A stretch of 64,000 nucleotides of DNA, taken from positions 248,001 through 312,000 of the forward strand of contig JAYPPH010000005.1 in assembly GCA_038131365.1 (NCBI GenBank), read 5' to 3'. The DNA is from Marisalimonas marina (GTDB lineage: Bacteria > Pseudomonadota > Alphaproteobacteria > Puniceispirillales > Marisalimonadaceae). Shown here piece by piece: positions 47,002 to 55,551 of this stretch. The position numbers and the translations under genes are program-made. A model generated the notes under the pieces. The model was not told where the DNA came from. It searched no databases and was given only the letters and a program-made list of their open reading frames with translations. Each line of letters opens with the position of its first letter. Positions within the stretch are counted from its first letter, which is position 1.

Positions 47002-48304
47002 ATTTCAATCAAAAATATTAAAAACAAATGATGAAAATTTTAAAGAAAAATTCGAATTTTTATTACGATCGCGACAAACTAATCAATCAAATCTTTATAA
47101 GACTGTTTATGATATTATTGAAAAAGTTAAAAAAGAAGGAGATTTAGGTCTTAAGGAACTCGTTCAAAATTTCGATAAAATCAAACTTAATAAAATTGAA
47201 GAGTTATATATTTCAAAAAATATTTTAAAAGAAGCTTATTTAAATTTAAAAAAAGAAGAAAAAATTGCTTTAGATCTTGCAGCCAAACGAATTAAAGAAT
47301 TTCATGAACATCAAAAACCAAGAAACATAGATTATAATGATCATGTTGGGGTTAAACTTGGCCTAAATTACACTCCAATAGAGGGTGTAGGTTTTTATGT
47401 TCCTGGAGGTAAAGCTATATACCCATCATCATTGTTAATGAACGCAATACCCGCTCTTGTTGCTGGTGTTAGTAGAAGGATAGTAGTTAGCCCAATTTCA
47501 GATTTAGAAAAATCATCTATTGTTTTAGCGGCTGCTTATGTTGCAGAAGTGACAGACTTTATATGTATGGGAGGTGCTCATTCTATAGGAGCGCTTGCTT
47601 ATGGTACTGAAACAATTTTGCCAGTTAATAAAATTGTAGGTCCTGGTAATGCTTATGTTGCAGAGGCCAAAAGGCAAGTTTTTGGTAAGGTCGGAATTGA
47701 CTCAATTGCTGGCCCATCTGAGGTTTTAATTGTTGCAGATAAGACAGCCAATCCCGATTATGTCGCAATAGACTTGCTTTCTCAAGCTGAACATGATGAG
47801 CAAGCACAAGCAATTCTTTTAACAAATGATATTGAACTCGCTCAAAACGTAAAAATGTCTATTGAAAGATTTCTTAAAGAACTTCCTCGATCTAAAATTG
47901 CAAGTTCATCTTGGAATGATTTTGGTTCCATAATTCTTTTTGAAAATATGGATGAAGCAATTGAACTAGTAAATGAAATTGCGCCTGAGCATTTGCAGTT
48001 AATGACTAGTAATACAGAAAATTTACTTAAAAAAATTAAAAATGCTGGAGCTATTTTTATTGGTCATTTTACTCCTGAGGCTGTTGGGGATTATATTGCT
48101 GGACCTAACCATGTTTTGCCAACAAATGGAACAGCTAAATTTTCAAGTGGTCTTGGTGTTTTAGACTTTTGTAAAAGAACTACCATTGTTGAGTTTAATA
48201 AAAATAATTTAGATGCAATAGGTAAAAATGTTGTTACCCTTGCAAAAGCAGAAGGTCTTGAGGCTCATGCCATGTCTGTTGCATTGAGATTAAACAATAA
48301 ATGA
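46994..48304 (+). CDS. hisD: Histidinol dehydrogenase
   Basis: NAD- and zinc-dependent enzyme of the last two steps of histidine synthesis. The 436 residues include GFYVPGGKAIYPSS, GPGNAYVAEAKRQVFG, the zinc-site segment LLSQAEHDEQAQ and the catalytic EIAPEHLQLM, then GPNHVLPT. The start lies within the hisG end, implying coupled translation. The next gene is infA, without the UPF0262 and phosphatase genes found there in some relatives. Confidence 0.97.
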   Translation: MDKFQSKILKTNDENFKEKFEFLLRSRQTNQSNLYKTVYDIIEKVKKEGDLGLKELVQNFDKIKLNKIEELYISKNILKEAYLNLKKEEKIALDLAAKRIKEFHEHQKPRNIDYNDHVGVKLGLNYTPIEGVGFYVPGGKAIYPSSLLMNAIPALVAGVSRRIVVSPISDLEKSSIVLAAAYVAEVTDFICMGGAHSIGALAYGTETILPVNKIVGPGNAYVAEAKRQVFGKVGIDSIAGPSEVLIVADKTANPDYVAIDLLSQAEHDEQAQAILLTNDIELAQNVKMSIERFLKELPRSKIASSSWNDFGSIILFENMDEAIELVNEIAPEHLQLMTSNTENLLKKIKNAGAIFIGHFTPEAVGDYIAGPNHVLPTNGTAKFSSGLGVLDFCKRTTIVEFNKNNLDAIGKNVVTLAKAEGLEAHAMSVALRLNNK

Positions 48305-48379
48305 CCAATTATGACAAAAATCTTGACTAATTTTTAATAATAGTGAGATTAGTGTTACCAATTAAAAGAAAGAGATTAT

Positions 48380-48598
48380 ATGGCTAAAGAAGGTGTTATA
48401 GAGTTTTCAGGTATTGTTGAAGAATTATTACCTAATGCAATGTTTAGAGTTAAATTAGATAATGATCACGAAGTTTTAGCTCACACAAGTGGTAAAATGA
48501 GAAAAAACAGAATTCGAGTTTTACTTGGAGATCGGGTAAACGTTGAAATGACTCCTTATGATTTAACAAAAGGAAGAATTACATTTAGATTTAAATAA
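48380..48598 (+). CDS. infA: Translation initiation factor IF-1
   Basis: OB-fold initiation factor of 72 residues beginning MAKEGVIEFSGIVEELLPN, with the conserved GKMRKNRIRVL and DLTKGRITFRFK. A ribosome-binding site (aaagagatt) precedes the ATG. It heads the infA-maf-RNase E/G-yacG group. Confidence 0.97.
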   Translation: MAKEGVIEFSGIVEELLPNAMFRVKLDNDHEVLAHTSGKMRKNRIRVLLGDRVNVEMTPYDLTKGRITFRFK

Positions 48599-48620
48599 TC
48601 AACAACCTTAAGTTTGTTTA

Positions 48621-49223
48621 ATGAACAAATTCATTTCGAACAACCAATTCTTATTAGGGTCTGCTTCCCCAAGACGACTAGACCTTCTAAATCAGATAGG
48701 CATAAATCCAGATCTTGTTGACGCTCCAAATATTGACGAAACAAATTTAAAAAAAGAATTACCATTAAACTATGTAAAAAGAATGGCTATTGAAAAAAGC
48801 TTAATTCTACAGCCTAAATATGAAAACTCAATAATATTGACAGCTGATACTGTTGTTGCCTTGGGAAGAAGAATATTACCTAAAACAACTGATGTTAAAA
48901 TGGCTGAAGATTGTCTCAGGATGATATCAGGAAGAAGACACAAAGTACTAACTAGTTTTGCTCTTTACTCTCCTAATAAAACATTAAAAGTTAAGACTGT
49001 AGTTTCTTTAGTAAAATTCAAAAGACTTCATAATGAAGAAATTAAATATTATCTTGAAACAAATGAATGGAATGGTAAGGCTGGTGGCTATGCAATTCAG
49101 GGTGTAGCAGCATCATTTATAAATTTTATATCTGGATCATATAGTAATGTAATGGGGTTACCTTTAGCTGAATTATATAGAGCTCTGCTATCAATTGGAT
49201 ATCAATTTAAAAATGCTAAATAA
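48621..49223 (+). CDS. maf: Maf-like nucleotide pyrophosphatase
   Basis: Maf/YceF/YhdE-type protein of 200 residues that hydrolyses dTTP/UTP or modified nucleotides. The N-terminal LLGSASPRRLDLL motif is diagnostic, followed by the catalytic TADTVV aspartate and the MISGRRHKVLT block. The following gene begins within its last codons, so the two are coupled. Confidence 0.92.
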   Translation: MNKFISNNQFLLGSASPRRLDLLNQIGINPDLVDAPNIDETNLKKELPLNYVKRMAIEKSLILQPKYENSIILTADTVVALGRRILPKTTDVKMAEDCLRMISGRRHKVLTSFALYSPNKTLKVKTVVSLVKFKRLHNEEIKYYLETNEWNGKAGGYAIQGVAASFINFISGSYSNVMGLPLAELYRALLSIGYQFKNAK

Positions 49224-50235
49224 AATTGAAGACCATTTCATTCTTATAGATAAATGTGCTGGACAAACAAGAATAGCTGAAATCAAATATAGAAAATTAA
49301 TCAAGTATATTTCATGGTTTGATAATAATCCTCCCAAAATTGGAAATATTTGTGAGGCAACTATTATTAAAAAATTAAATGGTGGAGTGGCACGTGCAAA
49401 AACTAAAGATCAAACAGTTCTTTCTGTTAGAGGTGTTCCACAAAATATAAAATCTCATAGTAAAGTTAATATTATAATTACTAGTGACGAATTTGATGAC
49501 AAACCAGTCCAAGCAAAAATCTTGTCACAAGATTTAGCAAATATCACAGGACTTAATGATATTCAGAGAATTATTAAACTATATTTTAATGAAAAATTAC
49601 CTATTGTAGAAGATGACTACGCAATATATTGGGATTTATTAGACTTAGATGATATTTTTCTTAGTGCTCTAAAACCTAAAATAGAGATGATAGAGGGTGG
49701 TGTTTTATGGATAGAGAAAACTAAAGCAGCAACTCTTATAGATGTAGATACTACTAATTTACAATTAAACTCAGATGAAGCTAATTTAGACTTTTGTAAA
49801 AAAGTTTTCATGAAATGTGTAGAAGAAATCAAGCTAAGGAATATTGGAGGTATGATTATTATTGATTTCCCAAGAGTATCATTTCAGAGCAGAAAAAATC
49901 TAAATGAATATATTTTGAAAATAGGAAAAGAATATTTTTCTGATGGAAGTTTTCTTGGTTTCTCAAGATTACAACTATATGAGCTTTATATACCCCGAAA
50001 TTTTGCACCCTTAGAGAGTTTTTATAAAGATGATAAAGAGTTTGAATTTCGAAATCATATCAGATCTTTATGGAGAAAATCGAAAGAAATTAAAGCAAAA
50101 AATGATGTTCATTTTATTTGTGGTAAAACTCTCTATAAAAAAATAGCAAATGAAAAATTACCACCTTTCATTAAAATTATTGAAAGATTGGATGTTCCAG
50201 ATGAATATGGAGAATTAATGGAAATGTCTAAATGA
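49213..50235 (+). CDS. Short ribonuclease E/G family protein
   Basis: Protein of 340 residues from ATG 49213; a TTG six codons earlier is an alternative. An S1-like domain near the N-terminus (GNICEATIIKKLNGGVARA) is followed by the RNase E/G catalytic-core segments: WIEKTKAATLIDVDT with the metal-binding aspartate and GGMIIIDFPRVS with the second. The zinc-link cysteines and the long C-terminal scaffold of RNase E are absent. This short form between maf and yacG is typical of alphaproteobacteria. Endonuclease activity is inferred. Confidence 0.83.
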   Translation: MLNKIEDHFILIDKCAGQTRIAEIKYRKLIKYISWFDNNPPKIGNICEATIIKKLNGGVARAKTKDQTVLSVRGVPQNIKSHSKVNIIITSDEFDDKPVQAKILSQDLANITGLNDIQRIIKLYFNEKLPIVEDDYAIYWDLLDLDDIFLSALKPKIEMIEGGVLWIEKTKAATLIDVDTTNLQLNSDEANLDFCKKVFMKCVEEIKLRNIGGMIIIDFPRVSFQSRKNLNEYILKIGKEYFSDGSFLGFSRLQLYELYIPRNFAPLESFYKDDKEFEFRNHIRSLWRKSKEIKAKNDVHFICGKTLYKKIANEKLPPFIKIIERLDVPDEYGELMEMSK

Positions 50236-50408
50236 ATAAAAATAAGATCAAGATAATAAAATGTATAACATGTAAAAAAATGTTTAATGAAAATGTATCT
50301 ACCAAACCTTTTTGTTCTAAAAGATGTAGCTATATAGATTTAAATAATTGGTTAGGAGAAAAATACTCTGTTCAAGCAACAGAAGAGGATTATGAAAAAG
50401 ATATTTAA
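50232..50408 (+). CDS. yacG: DNA gyrase inhibitor / zinc-binding protein YacG
   Basis: Protein of 58 residues. A four-cysteine zinc site is complete: CITC near the start and PFCSKRC in the middle, followed by the family signature YIDLNNWLGEKY. In E. coli YacG binds GyrB and inhibits gyrase. Its ATG overlaps the stop of the RNase E/G-like gene as ATGA. It is followed by tRNA-Phe after 60 bases. Confidence 0.9.
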   Translation: MNKNKIKIIKCITCKKMFNENVSTKPFCSKRCSYIDLNNWLGEKYSVQATEEDYEKDI

Positions 50409-50468
50409 CTTTTTGTTTTTGTTAGCTAGACATAATCTTTTGTTCACGTTATAGATAATTATTGATTA

Positions 50469-50544
50469 GCCCGGGTAGCTCAGTAGGTAGAGCAGAGGAC
50501 TGAAAATCCTCGTGTCGGTGGTTCGAATCCGCCCCCGGGCACCA
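50469..50544 (+). tRNA. tRNA-Phe (GAA)
   Basis: Complete 76-base cloverleaf with encoded CCA. The acceptor GCCCGGG pairs with CCCGGGC. The anticodon stem GAGGA/TCCTC encloses CTGAAAA, giving anticodon GAA. The T arm contains GGTTCGAATCC. About 136 AT-rich bases follow before the next gene, with no recognisable element. Confidence 0.97.
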
Positions 50545-50680
50545 CATTTCCATTTCCTACATCAGACTTTAATAAAACGTTGATCACACTACTTTGATTA
50601 ATATTTCTAGAATCTCAATTTATTTCTTTTTTATTTTTTAATTGCTAAAATATTATGAATAGTTTTATTAGAGGTTTCTT

Positions 50681-51178
50681 ATGAAAACTGATCTACAAAT
50701 AGATAATGCAACAAAGAAGGATTTGAATAGAATTGTTGAGATATATAATTGGGCTATAGAAAATACTTCTGCAACTTTTGATACAGAAATCAAAACTGTC
50801 CAATCTCAACTTGATTGGTTTGAATCTCATGATGAAGAATATCCAGTCATCGTTGCTCGAGAAAATGGGCGAGTTCTTGCCTGGGGTTCAATTAGTCGCT
50901 GGTCTGATAGATGCGCATACTCTGGAACAGGAGAAATTTCACTTTATGTAGACCCAGATTTTCACAGTAAGGGGATAGGTTTTAATATTTTGAAACGACT
51001 AATTAAAATTGGTAAAGAAAAAAATTTTAGAACTTTAGTTTCAAGAATAGCTGGAAAATCTGAGGCAAGTGTCCATTTACACAAGAAGTTAGGGTTTTCT
51101 AATATTGGAACAATGAAAAAAGTTGGGAAAAAATTTGGTGAAATAATTGATGTGCATTTAATGCAAATATTATTTTAA
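50681..51178 (+). CDS. Phosphinothricin-type GNAT acetyltransferase
   Basis: Acetyltransferase of 165 residues. The N-terminal IVEIYNWAIENTSATFDTE block, ARENGRVLAWGSISRW, and the acetyl-CoA loop DPDFHSKGIGFNIL match the PAT/MnaT (YncA-like) subfamily, which acetylates methionine sulfoximine, phosphinothricin and related amines. The family name does not prove a resistance role. It stands alone between tRNA-Phe and the next operon. Confidence 0.82.
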   Translation: MKTDLQIDNATKKDLNRIVEIYNWAIENTSATFDTEIKTVQSQLDWFESHDEEYPVIVARENGRVLAWGSISRWSDRCAYSGTGEISLYVDPDFHSKGIGFNILKRLIKIGKEKNFRTLVSRIAGKSEASVHLHKKLGFSNIGTMKKVGKKFGEIIDVHLMQILF

Positions 51179-51285
51179 TATTTTAAATTATATATTTTAT
51201 TTAAATAATCTGTCATTTAGCTTTTGTTTACATGTTAAATAAGATAATTTTATATTTGTTTAAATGCATTGGGGGTAATCGTTAA

Positions 51286-52269
51286 ATGAATCTAAAAAAT
51301 ACCAACAAAAAAAAAGTTCTAATGGTTCAAGGTCTTCATGAAGAAGGACAAAAATTATTATTGGCTAGAGATGATATTGAGCCAATCACAATAATGTCAG
51401 CTGATGAAAACGAAATCTTAGAAGCTGCTAAAGATGTTCATGGTATTACCGTTAGGACTGCCAATATCTCTAGAAAAATTATTGAAAACTCAAAAAATTT
51501 GAAAGTAGTTTCTAGACATGGTGTTGGTTATGATTCTGTAGATGTGGAGGCTTTAAATGATTGTAATATCCCACTTGCGATAGCAGCGCATTCAAATATG
51601 ATTTCTGTTGCAGAGCATGCCATGTTTATGTTGTTAGCTCTTTCTAAAAATGTATTTTATTATGATGATTTTGCAAGGAAAGCGGACTGGACTACTCGCT
51701 GGGATATAAGAGCATGGGATCTTTCTGAAAAAAGTTTACTTGTCATTGGGTATGGTAGAATAGGGTCAAAATTGGTAAAAAGAGCACTTGCTTTTGACAT
51801 GGATGTTTATGTTTATGATCCTTATGTAGATGAAACAACTATAAAAAAATCTGGTGCTCACTATGTAGATGATTTTAAGTCTATTTTACCCCAAATGGAT
51901 GCTGTGACATTGCATTGTCCAAAGACAAAAGAAACTACTGACATGTTTTCAGCTGAAGAGTTTGATGCAATGAAAAGTACTTCTATTTTAATAAATTGTG
52001 CAAGAGGTGGTATAGTAAATGAAAAAGCACTATACGATGCTTTAACAAACAACAAAATTCGTTCAGCTGGCTTAGATGTTTATGATGATGAACCATCAAC
52101 ATCATCAAACCCTCTTTTTGGTCTGAGTAACATTCTTCTATCTCCCCATATTGCAGGAGTTACACAAGAAGCAACTATAAGAATGTCAAAACAAGCTGTT
52201 CAAAATGTACTTGATGTATTTGATAACAAAGTTGATCCAGACGTAATTATTAATAAAAATGTTTTGTAG
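51286..52269 (+). CDS. D-2-hydroxyacid dehydrogenase (SerA-like)
   Basis: NAD-dependent dehydrogenase of 327 residues. It shows VVSRHGVGYDSVD, the Rossmann motif VIGYGRIGSKL, the catalytic arginine in CARGGIVNE, a glutamate in YDDEP and the catalytic histidine in LSPHIAG. No ACT domain follows, unlike many serine-pathway enzymes. It heads an operon-like set with an aldolase (11 bases on), an oxidoreductase and a permease, mirroring the 18-20 kb cassette. A GGGGGT sequence eight bases before the ATG serves as ribosome-binding site. Confidence 0.85.
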   Translation: MNLKNTNKKKVLMVQGLHEEGQKLLLARDDIEPITIMSADENEILEAAKDVHGITVRTANISRKIIENSKNLKVVSRHGVGYDSVDVEALNDCNIPLAIAAHSNMISVAEHAMFMLLALSKNVFYYDDFARKADWTTRWDIRAWDLSEKSLLVIGYGRIGSKLVKRALAFDMDVYVYDPYVDETTIKKSGAHYVDDFKSILPQMDAVTLHCPKTKETTDMFSAEEFDAMKSTSILINCARGGIVNEKALYDALTNNKIRSAGLDVYDDEPSTSSNPLFGLSNILLSPHIAGVTQEATIRMSKQAVQNVLDVFDNKVDPDVIINKNVL

Positions 52270-52280
52270 GAGATAATATA

Positions 52281-53039
52281 ATGAAACAACAAACTTTAAG
52301 AAATTGTTGGGAAAATGGAAAAGGTGCTATTAATGCTTGGTGTTCTATTCCTAGTATGGTCACGGCTGAGATGACATCAATGAATGACTTTGATTCCATA
52401 ACAATAGATATGCAACACGGTTTGGTCGATTATCAAGCAGCACTTAGTATGCTTCAAGTTATATCAGGTTCTGGAAAGACGCCAATGGTCAGAGTCCCTT
52501 GGAACGAGCCAGGTATAATAATGAAAGCTCTTGATGCTGGAGCATTAGGCATAATCTGCCCTATGATTAATACTCCTGAAGATGCTCAAAATTTTGTAGG
52601 TGCTACTAGATATGCCCCCTTGGGATATAGAAGTTCTGGGCCTACAAGAGCAATGATGGTTCATGGTTCTCAATATCATGATGAGGCAGATGAAAAAATT
52701 ATTTCTTTTGCCATGATAGAAACAGTTGAAGCATTAGAAAATGTTGACAAGATAGCAGCTACAGAAGGTTTAACAGGTATATATATTGGACCATCTGACC
52801 TGAGTATTTCAATGGGCTATAAACCTGGTTTAGATAGACAAGAGCCTGAAATGATTGAGGCTATCAAAAAAATAGAAAATGCTTGTAAAAAAAATAATAT
52901 AAAAGTTGGAATCCACTGTTTATCCCCTTCTTATTTGAAAGATAAACTCTCTAATGGATATGATTTGGCAACTTTAGCTAGTGATATCAGAATATATGCT
53001 GAAGGCCTTGGTAATAAATTAAAGGAAGCCAGATCATAA
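52281..53039 (+). CDS. HpcH/HpaI-family aldolase
   Basis: Class II pyruvate aldolase fold of 252 residues. The active-site blocks are IDMQHGLVDY, the MVRVPWNEP arginine, GALGIICPMINTPEDA, a metal-ligand glutamate in AMIETVEAL and IYIGPSDLSISMG. It is a paralogue of the gene at 18879 but clearly diverged, so the substrates may differ. A ribosome-binding site (taggaga) precedes it, directly after the upstream dehydrogenase. Confidence 0.86.
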   Translation: MKQQTLRNCWENGKGAINAWCSIPSMVTAEMTSMNDFDSITIDMQHGLVDYQAALSMLQVISGSGKTPMVRVPWNEPGIIMKALDAGALGIICPMINTPEDAQNFVGATRYAPLGYRSSGPTRAMMVHGSQYHDEADEKIISFAMIETVEALENVDKIAATEGLTGIYIGPSDLSISMGYKPGLDRQEPEMIEAIKKIENACKKNNIKVGIHCLSPSYLKDKLSNGYDLATLASDIRIYAEGLGNKLKEARS

Positions 53040-53059
53040 TTTAATAAAGAGGTCTTAAA

Positions 53060-54031
53060 ATGAAAGCAGTAGTTGTTACAGAAGAAGGTGTGAGAGTTCA
53101 AAATGTTGAAACACCTAAACCTAAAGAAAATGAAGTTCTTGTCAAAGTTTTCGCATGTGGTTTGAATAGAGCTGATTTAGTTGTTGCAGATGGGGGAGCT
53201 CATGGGGCATCAGGAGGGCCAGGGACTATAGTTGGTATGGAATTCTCTGGAGAAGTAATTGAATTAGGCAGCAATGTTAAAGACTACTCTATAGGAGACA
53301 GGGTCATGTGTTCTGGGTCATCTGCTTGGGCTGAGTATGCTGTTGCCGATCATGGAAGAGTAATCAAAATACCTAATAATAACATGGATTATTTAAAAGC
53401 CAGCACATACCCCATTGCTCTTGCCACAATGCATAACGCTATAGTAACTGCTGGAAATTTTACTAAAGGACAGTCCGTGTTAATTCAAGGTGCGAGTTCT
53501 GGTGTTGGTTTAATGGGCCTTCAAATATCTAAATATTTAGGTGCTAAACTTGTGATTGGAACTTCAACAAAACCCGAAAAATTTGAAAAATTAAAATCAT
53601 TTGGTGCCGATTTAGTTTTAAATTCAAAAGACCCAGACTGGGTAGATCAAGTCTTATCGGCAACGGATAATCAAGGTGTAGATTTAATTATTGATCAGCT
53701 GTCAGGTTATACAGTCAATCAAAATATGATGGCTACTAAAGTTAAAGGTAAGATTGTAAATGTTGGCAGATTAGCAGGGGGTATAACAGAATTTAATTGT
53801 GATCTTCATGCCTTAAGAAGAATAAATTATGAGGGCGTAACTTTTCGTACTAGATCAATTCAGGAAATAAGGAACGTTTACTCAAACATGTGGAATGATT
53901 TTGAAAAAATAGTAGTATCTGGAGAATTGTCACTTCCAATCGAAAAGGTATTTGACTTCAATGATGTTGGTAAAGCTTTAGATTATATGAGAGAAAACCA
54001 ACATTTTGGAAAATTAGTTTTAAAATTGTAA
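53060..54031 (+). CDS. Zinc-independent MDR-family quinone-type oxidoreductase
   Basis: NADPH-dependent medium-chain reductase of 323 residues. The GroES-like N-terminal half contains GLNRADLVVADGG and GMEFSGEVIELG. The Rossmann half has LIQGASSGVGLMGLQ and the DLIIDQLSG block. The cysteine ligands of zinc alcohol dehydrogenases are missing, so it belongs with quinone or enoyl reductases. It lies 20 bases after the aldolase; the substrate is unknown. Confidence 0.83.
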   Translation: MKAVVVTEEGVRVQNVETPKPKENEVLVKVFACGLNRADLVVADGGAHGASGGPGTIVGMEFSGEVIELGSNVKDYSIGDRVMCSGSSAWAEYAVADHGRVIKIPNNNMDYLKASTYPIALATMHNAIVTAGNFTKGQSVLIQGASSGVGLMGLQISKYLGAKLVIGTSTKPEKFEKLKSFGADLVLNSKDPDWVDQVLSATDNQGVDLIIDQLSGYTVNQNMMATKVKGKIVNVGRLAGGITEFNCDLHALRRINYEGVTFRTRSIQEIRNVYSNMWNDFEKIVVSGELSLPIEKVFDFNDVGKALDYMRENQHFGKLVLKL

Positions 54032-54043
54032 AGCTTATTTCTC

Positions 54044-54787
54044 TTGGTTTTTGATACTATAACAATAATAGCAATATTAGTTGCTTTCGCTTTAGGTGGA
54101 ATTTTGAAAGGTGCAACAGGAGCAGGGGCACCTATAGTAACCATTCCGGTAATTGCTGCATTTTATGATGTAAGAATAGCTGTTATTATTATGGTAATCC
54201 CCAACTTGTTAACCAATATAGGTCAACTCTATCAATTTCGAAAAACTATTCTTCCATCTTTTTTTACAGTTTCGTTTGCTCTAGGTGGTGGGATTGGTGC
54301 CTTTATAGGTACTATTTTACTAGCAAACTTATCAATAAAAATTTTAACTTTATCTGTTGCATTTATAGTAATTATTTACATTTTACTAAAGCTTATTGTT
54401 CCGTCATGGAAACTAATATACGAAAAAGCAACAAAGTTAGTTTTTATAATGGGAACGGCGGGAGGGGTTCTTCAAGGAACTGCTGGCTTGTCTGCGCCTA
54501 TTTCAATCACTTTTTTAAATGCTATGAAATTAGAACGTAATCAATTTATACCAACGATTTCGGTTTACTTTGGCGTAATGTCAATATTTCAGATGCCAAC
54601 TTTATATTATTATGATTTTTTAAATTTTGAGATTATCGCAGCGAGCTTGATTTCTACAGTTGTTTTATTATCTTTTATGCCATTAGGATCATGGATAGCT
54701 AAAAGTGTTTCTAAAGAAAATTTCGATAAAATTACCTTAATTCTACTAGCTTTTATAGCATTAAGAATTATTTATATTAATTTATAA
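54044..54787 (+). CDS. TSUP-family (TauE/SafE-like) membrane permease
   Basis: Integral membrane protein of 247 residues with about seven or eight hydrophobic helices. The repeated TSUP signature is seen as GGILKGATGAGAPIVTIP in the first half and GGVLQGTAGLSAPI in the second. Members export or import sulfite, sulfoacetate or other small organic anions. Its place behind the dehydrogenase-aldolase-reductase set suggests an organic acid substrate; this is inference. The start is TTG at 54044, and the stop lies two bases from the convergent gene. Confidence 0.82.
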   Translation: MVFDTITIIAILVAFALGGILKGATGAGAPIVTIPVIAAFYDVRIAVIIMVIPNLLTNIGQLYQFRKTILPSFFTVSFALGGGIGAFIGTILLANLSIKILTLSVAFIVIIYILLKLIVPSWKLIYEKATKLVFIMGTAGGVLQGTAGLSAPISITFLNAMKLERNQFIPTISVYFGVMSIFQMPTLYYYDFLNFEIIAASLISTVVLLSFMPLGSWIAKSVSKENFDKITLILLAFIALRIIYINL

Positions 54788-54789
54788 TT

Positions 54790-55503
54790 TTATTTAATTC
54801 TATTCCCACAGACTAGACGCCCTTCTTGACTTATACAGCCATATTGTAATTCCCATTTTTTATTTTTTTCGATTTCATGTTGAGGTAAAACTTTTTTACA
54901 ATCACTATGAAACTCGTCATTAAATGGATCTAAATTTAAAAGTTTAGAAGATTTTTTTATACTTCCATTTGGTATTAATTCATAATCTGAGTAGGGGTCA
55001 AGGTTAATTTTCTTTTGAGATTTTTTTGAAAAAATTTTTAATTTACCCTCAAAATTTATTAACTTTATTTGCTTTTTGTAAGATAAAATCAGATCTGTTG
55101 TTAATCCATTTATTTCATAAAAAGGAAAATGTAGATTATAAATATTAGATTTATTTTGATTTATATCTAATAATAAATCACCCTTATTAAAATCAAATGT
55201 GTATTCAATTTTATTACCTATATTTTTCAAATCTAAAATTTTAATAGAAGTATTAGCGGCCAAACAAATTTTTGTTTTATCATCTAGTATTAAGTAGGCA
55301 GGTTTTTTTTTAGTTTTTAAATAGTCACCCTTTTTGATAAGTTTTGCATTAGCTAAAACATACCTCTTACCATAAATATCTAGAACAAAAACCTCATTTA
55401 CAACTTCAGAAACATTAGCTTTTGCAAAGCTTGATGTGTTTAAAGAGCCTATTATAAAGAAAAAGATTATTAAAAAATAATATTTTTTTTGCGGGTGACA
55501 CAT
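54790..55503 (-). CDS. Secreted FecR-domain-like protein
   Basis: Protein of about 237 residues with a signal peptide: a lysine-rich start, a hydrophobic stretch near 10-20, then SSFAKA. The mature part resembles a FecR-type beta domain (a YVLANAKLIKKGDYL strand, TKICLAANTSIKIL, FNKGDLLLDI). The tail carries three cysteines (SDCKKV, YGCIS, LVCGN). No sigma factor or FecA-like gene accompanies it, so classic FecR signalling is unlikely. I start it at ATG 55503; TTG 55509 is possible. Function unknown. Confidence 0.65.
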   Translation of the reverse strand: MCHPQKKYYFLIIFFFIIGSLNTSSFAKANVSEVVNEVFVLDIYGKRYVLANAKLIKKGDYLKTKKKPAYLILDDKTKICLAANTSIKILDLKNIGNKIEYTFDFNKGDLLLDINQNKSNIYNLHFPFYEINGLTTDLILSYKKQIKLINFEGKLKIFSKKSQKKINLDPYSDYELIPNGSIKKSSKLLNLDPFNDEFHSDCKKVLPQHEIEKNKKWELQYGCISQEGRLVCGNRIK

Positions 55504-55513
55504 TTTCAAAGGA

Positions 55514-55541
55514 AGGTAGCCATAAAGTACTATGGCTACCT
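55514..55541 (-). terminator. Strong hairpin after the BMP substrate-binding gene
   Basis: An 11-base-pair perfect stem (AGGTAGCCATA/TATGGCTACCT) with a six-base loop begins 11 bases past the BMP gene stop. On the minus strand the sequence after it is moderately T-rich (TCCTTTG). It ends about 10 bases before the FecR-like start, so it may end the transporter operon or protect its mRNA. Confidence 0.65.
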
Positions 55542-55551
55542 ATAAATTAAA

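Noticed and set aside
50545..50680. Small RNA or extra gene after tRNA-Phe
   Set aside because: Only AT-rich sequence with no open frame of note and no stable hairpin.
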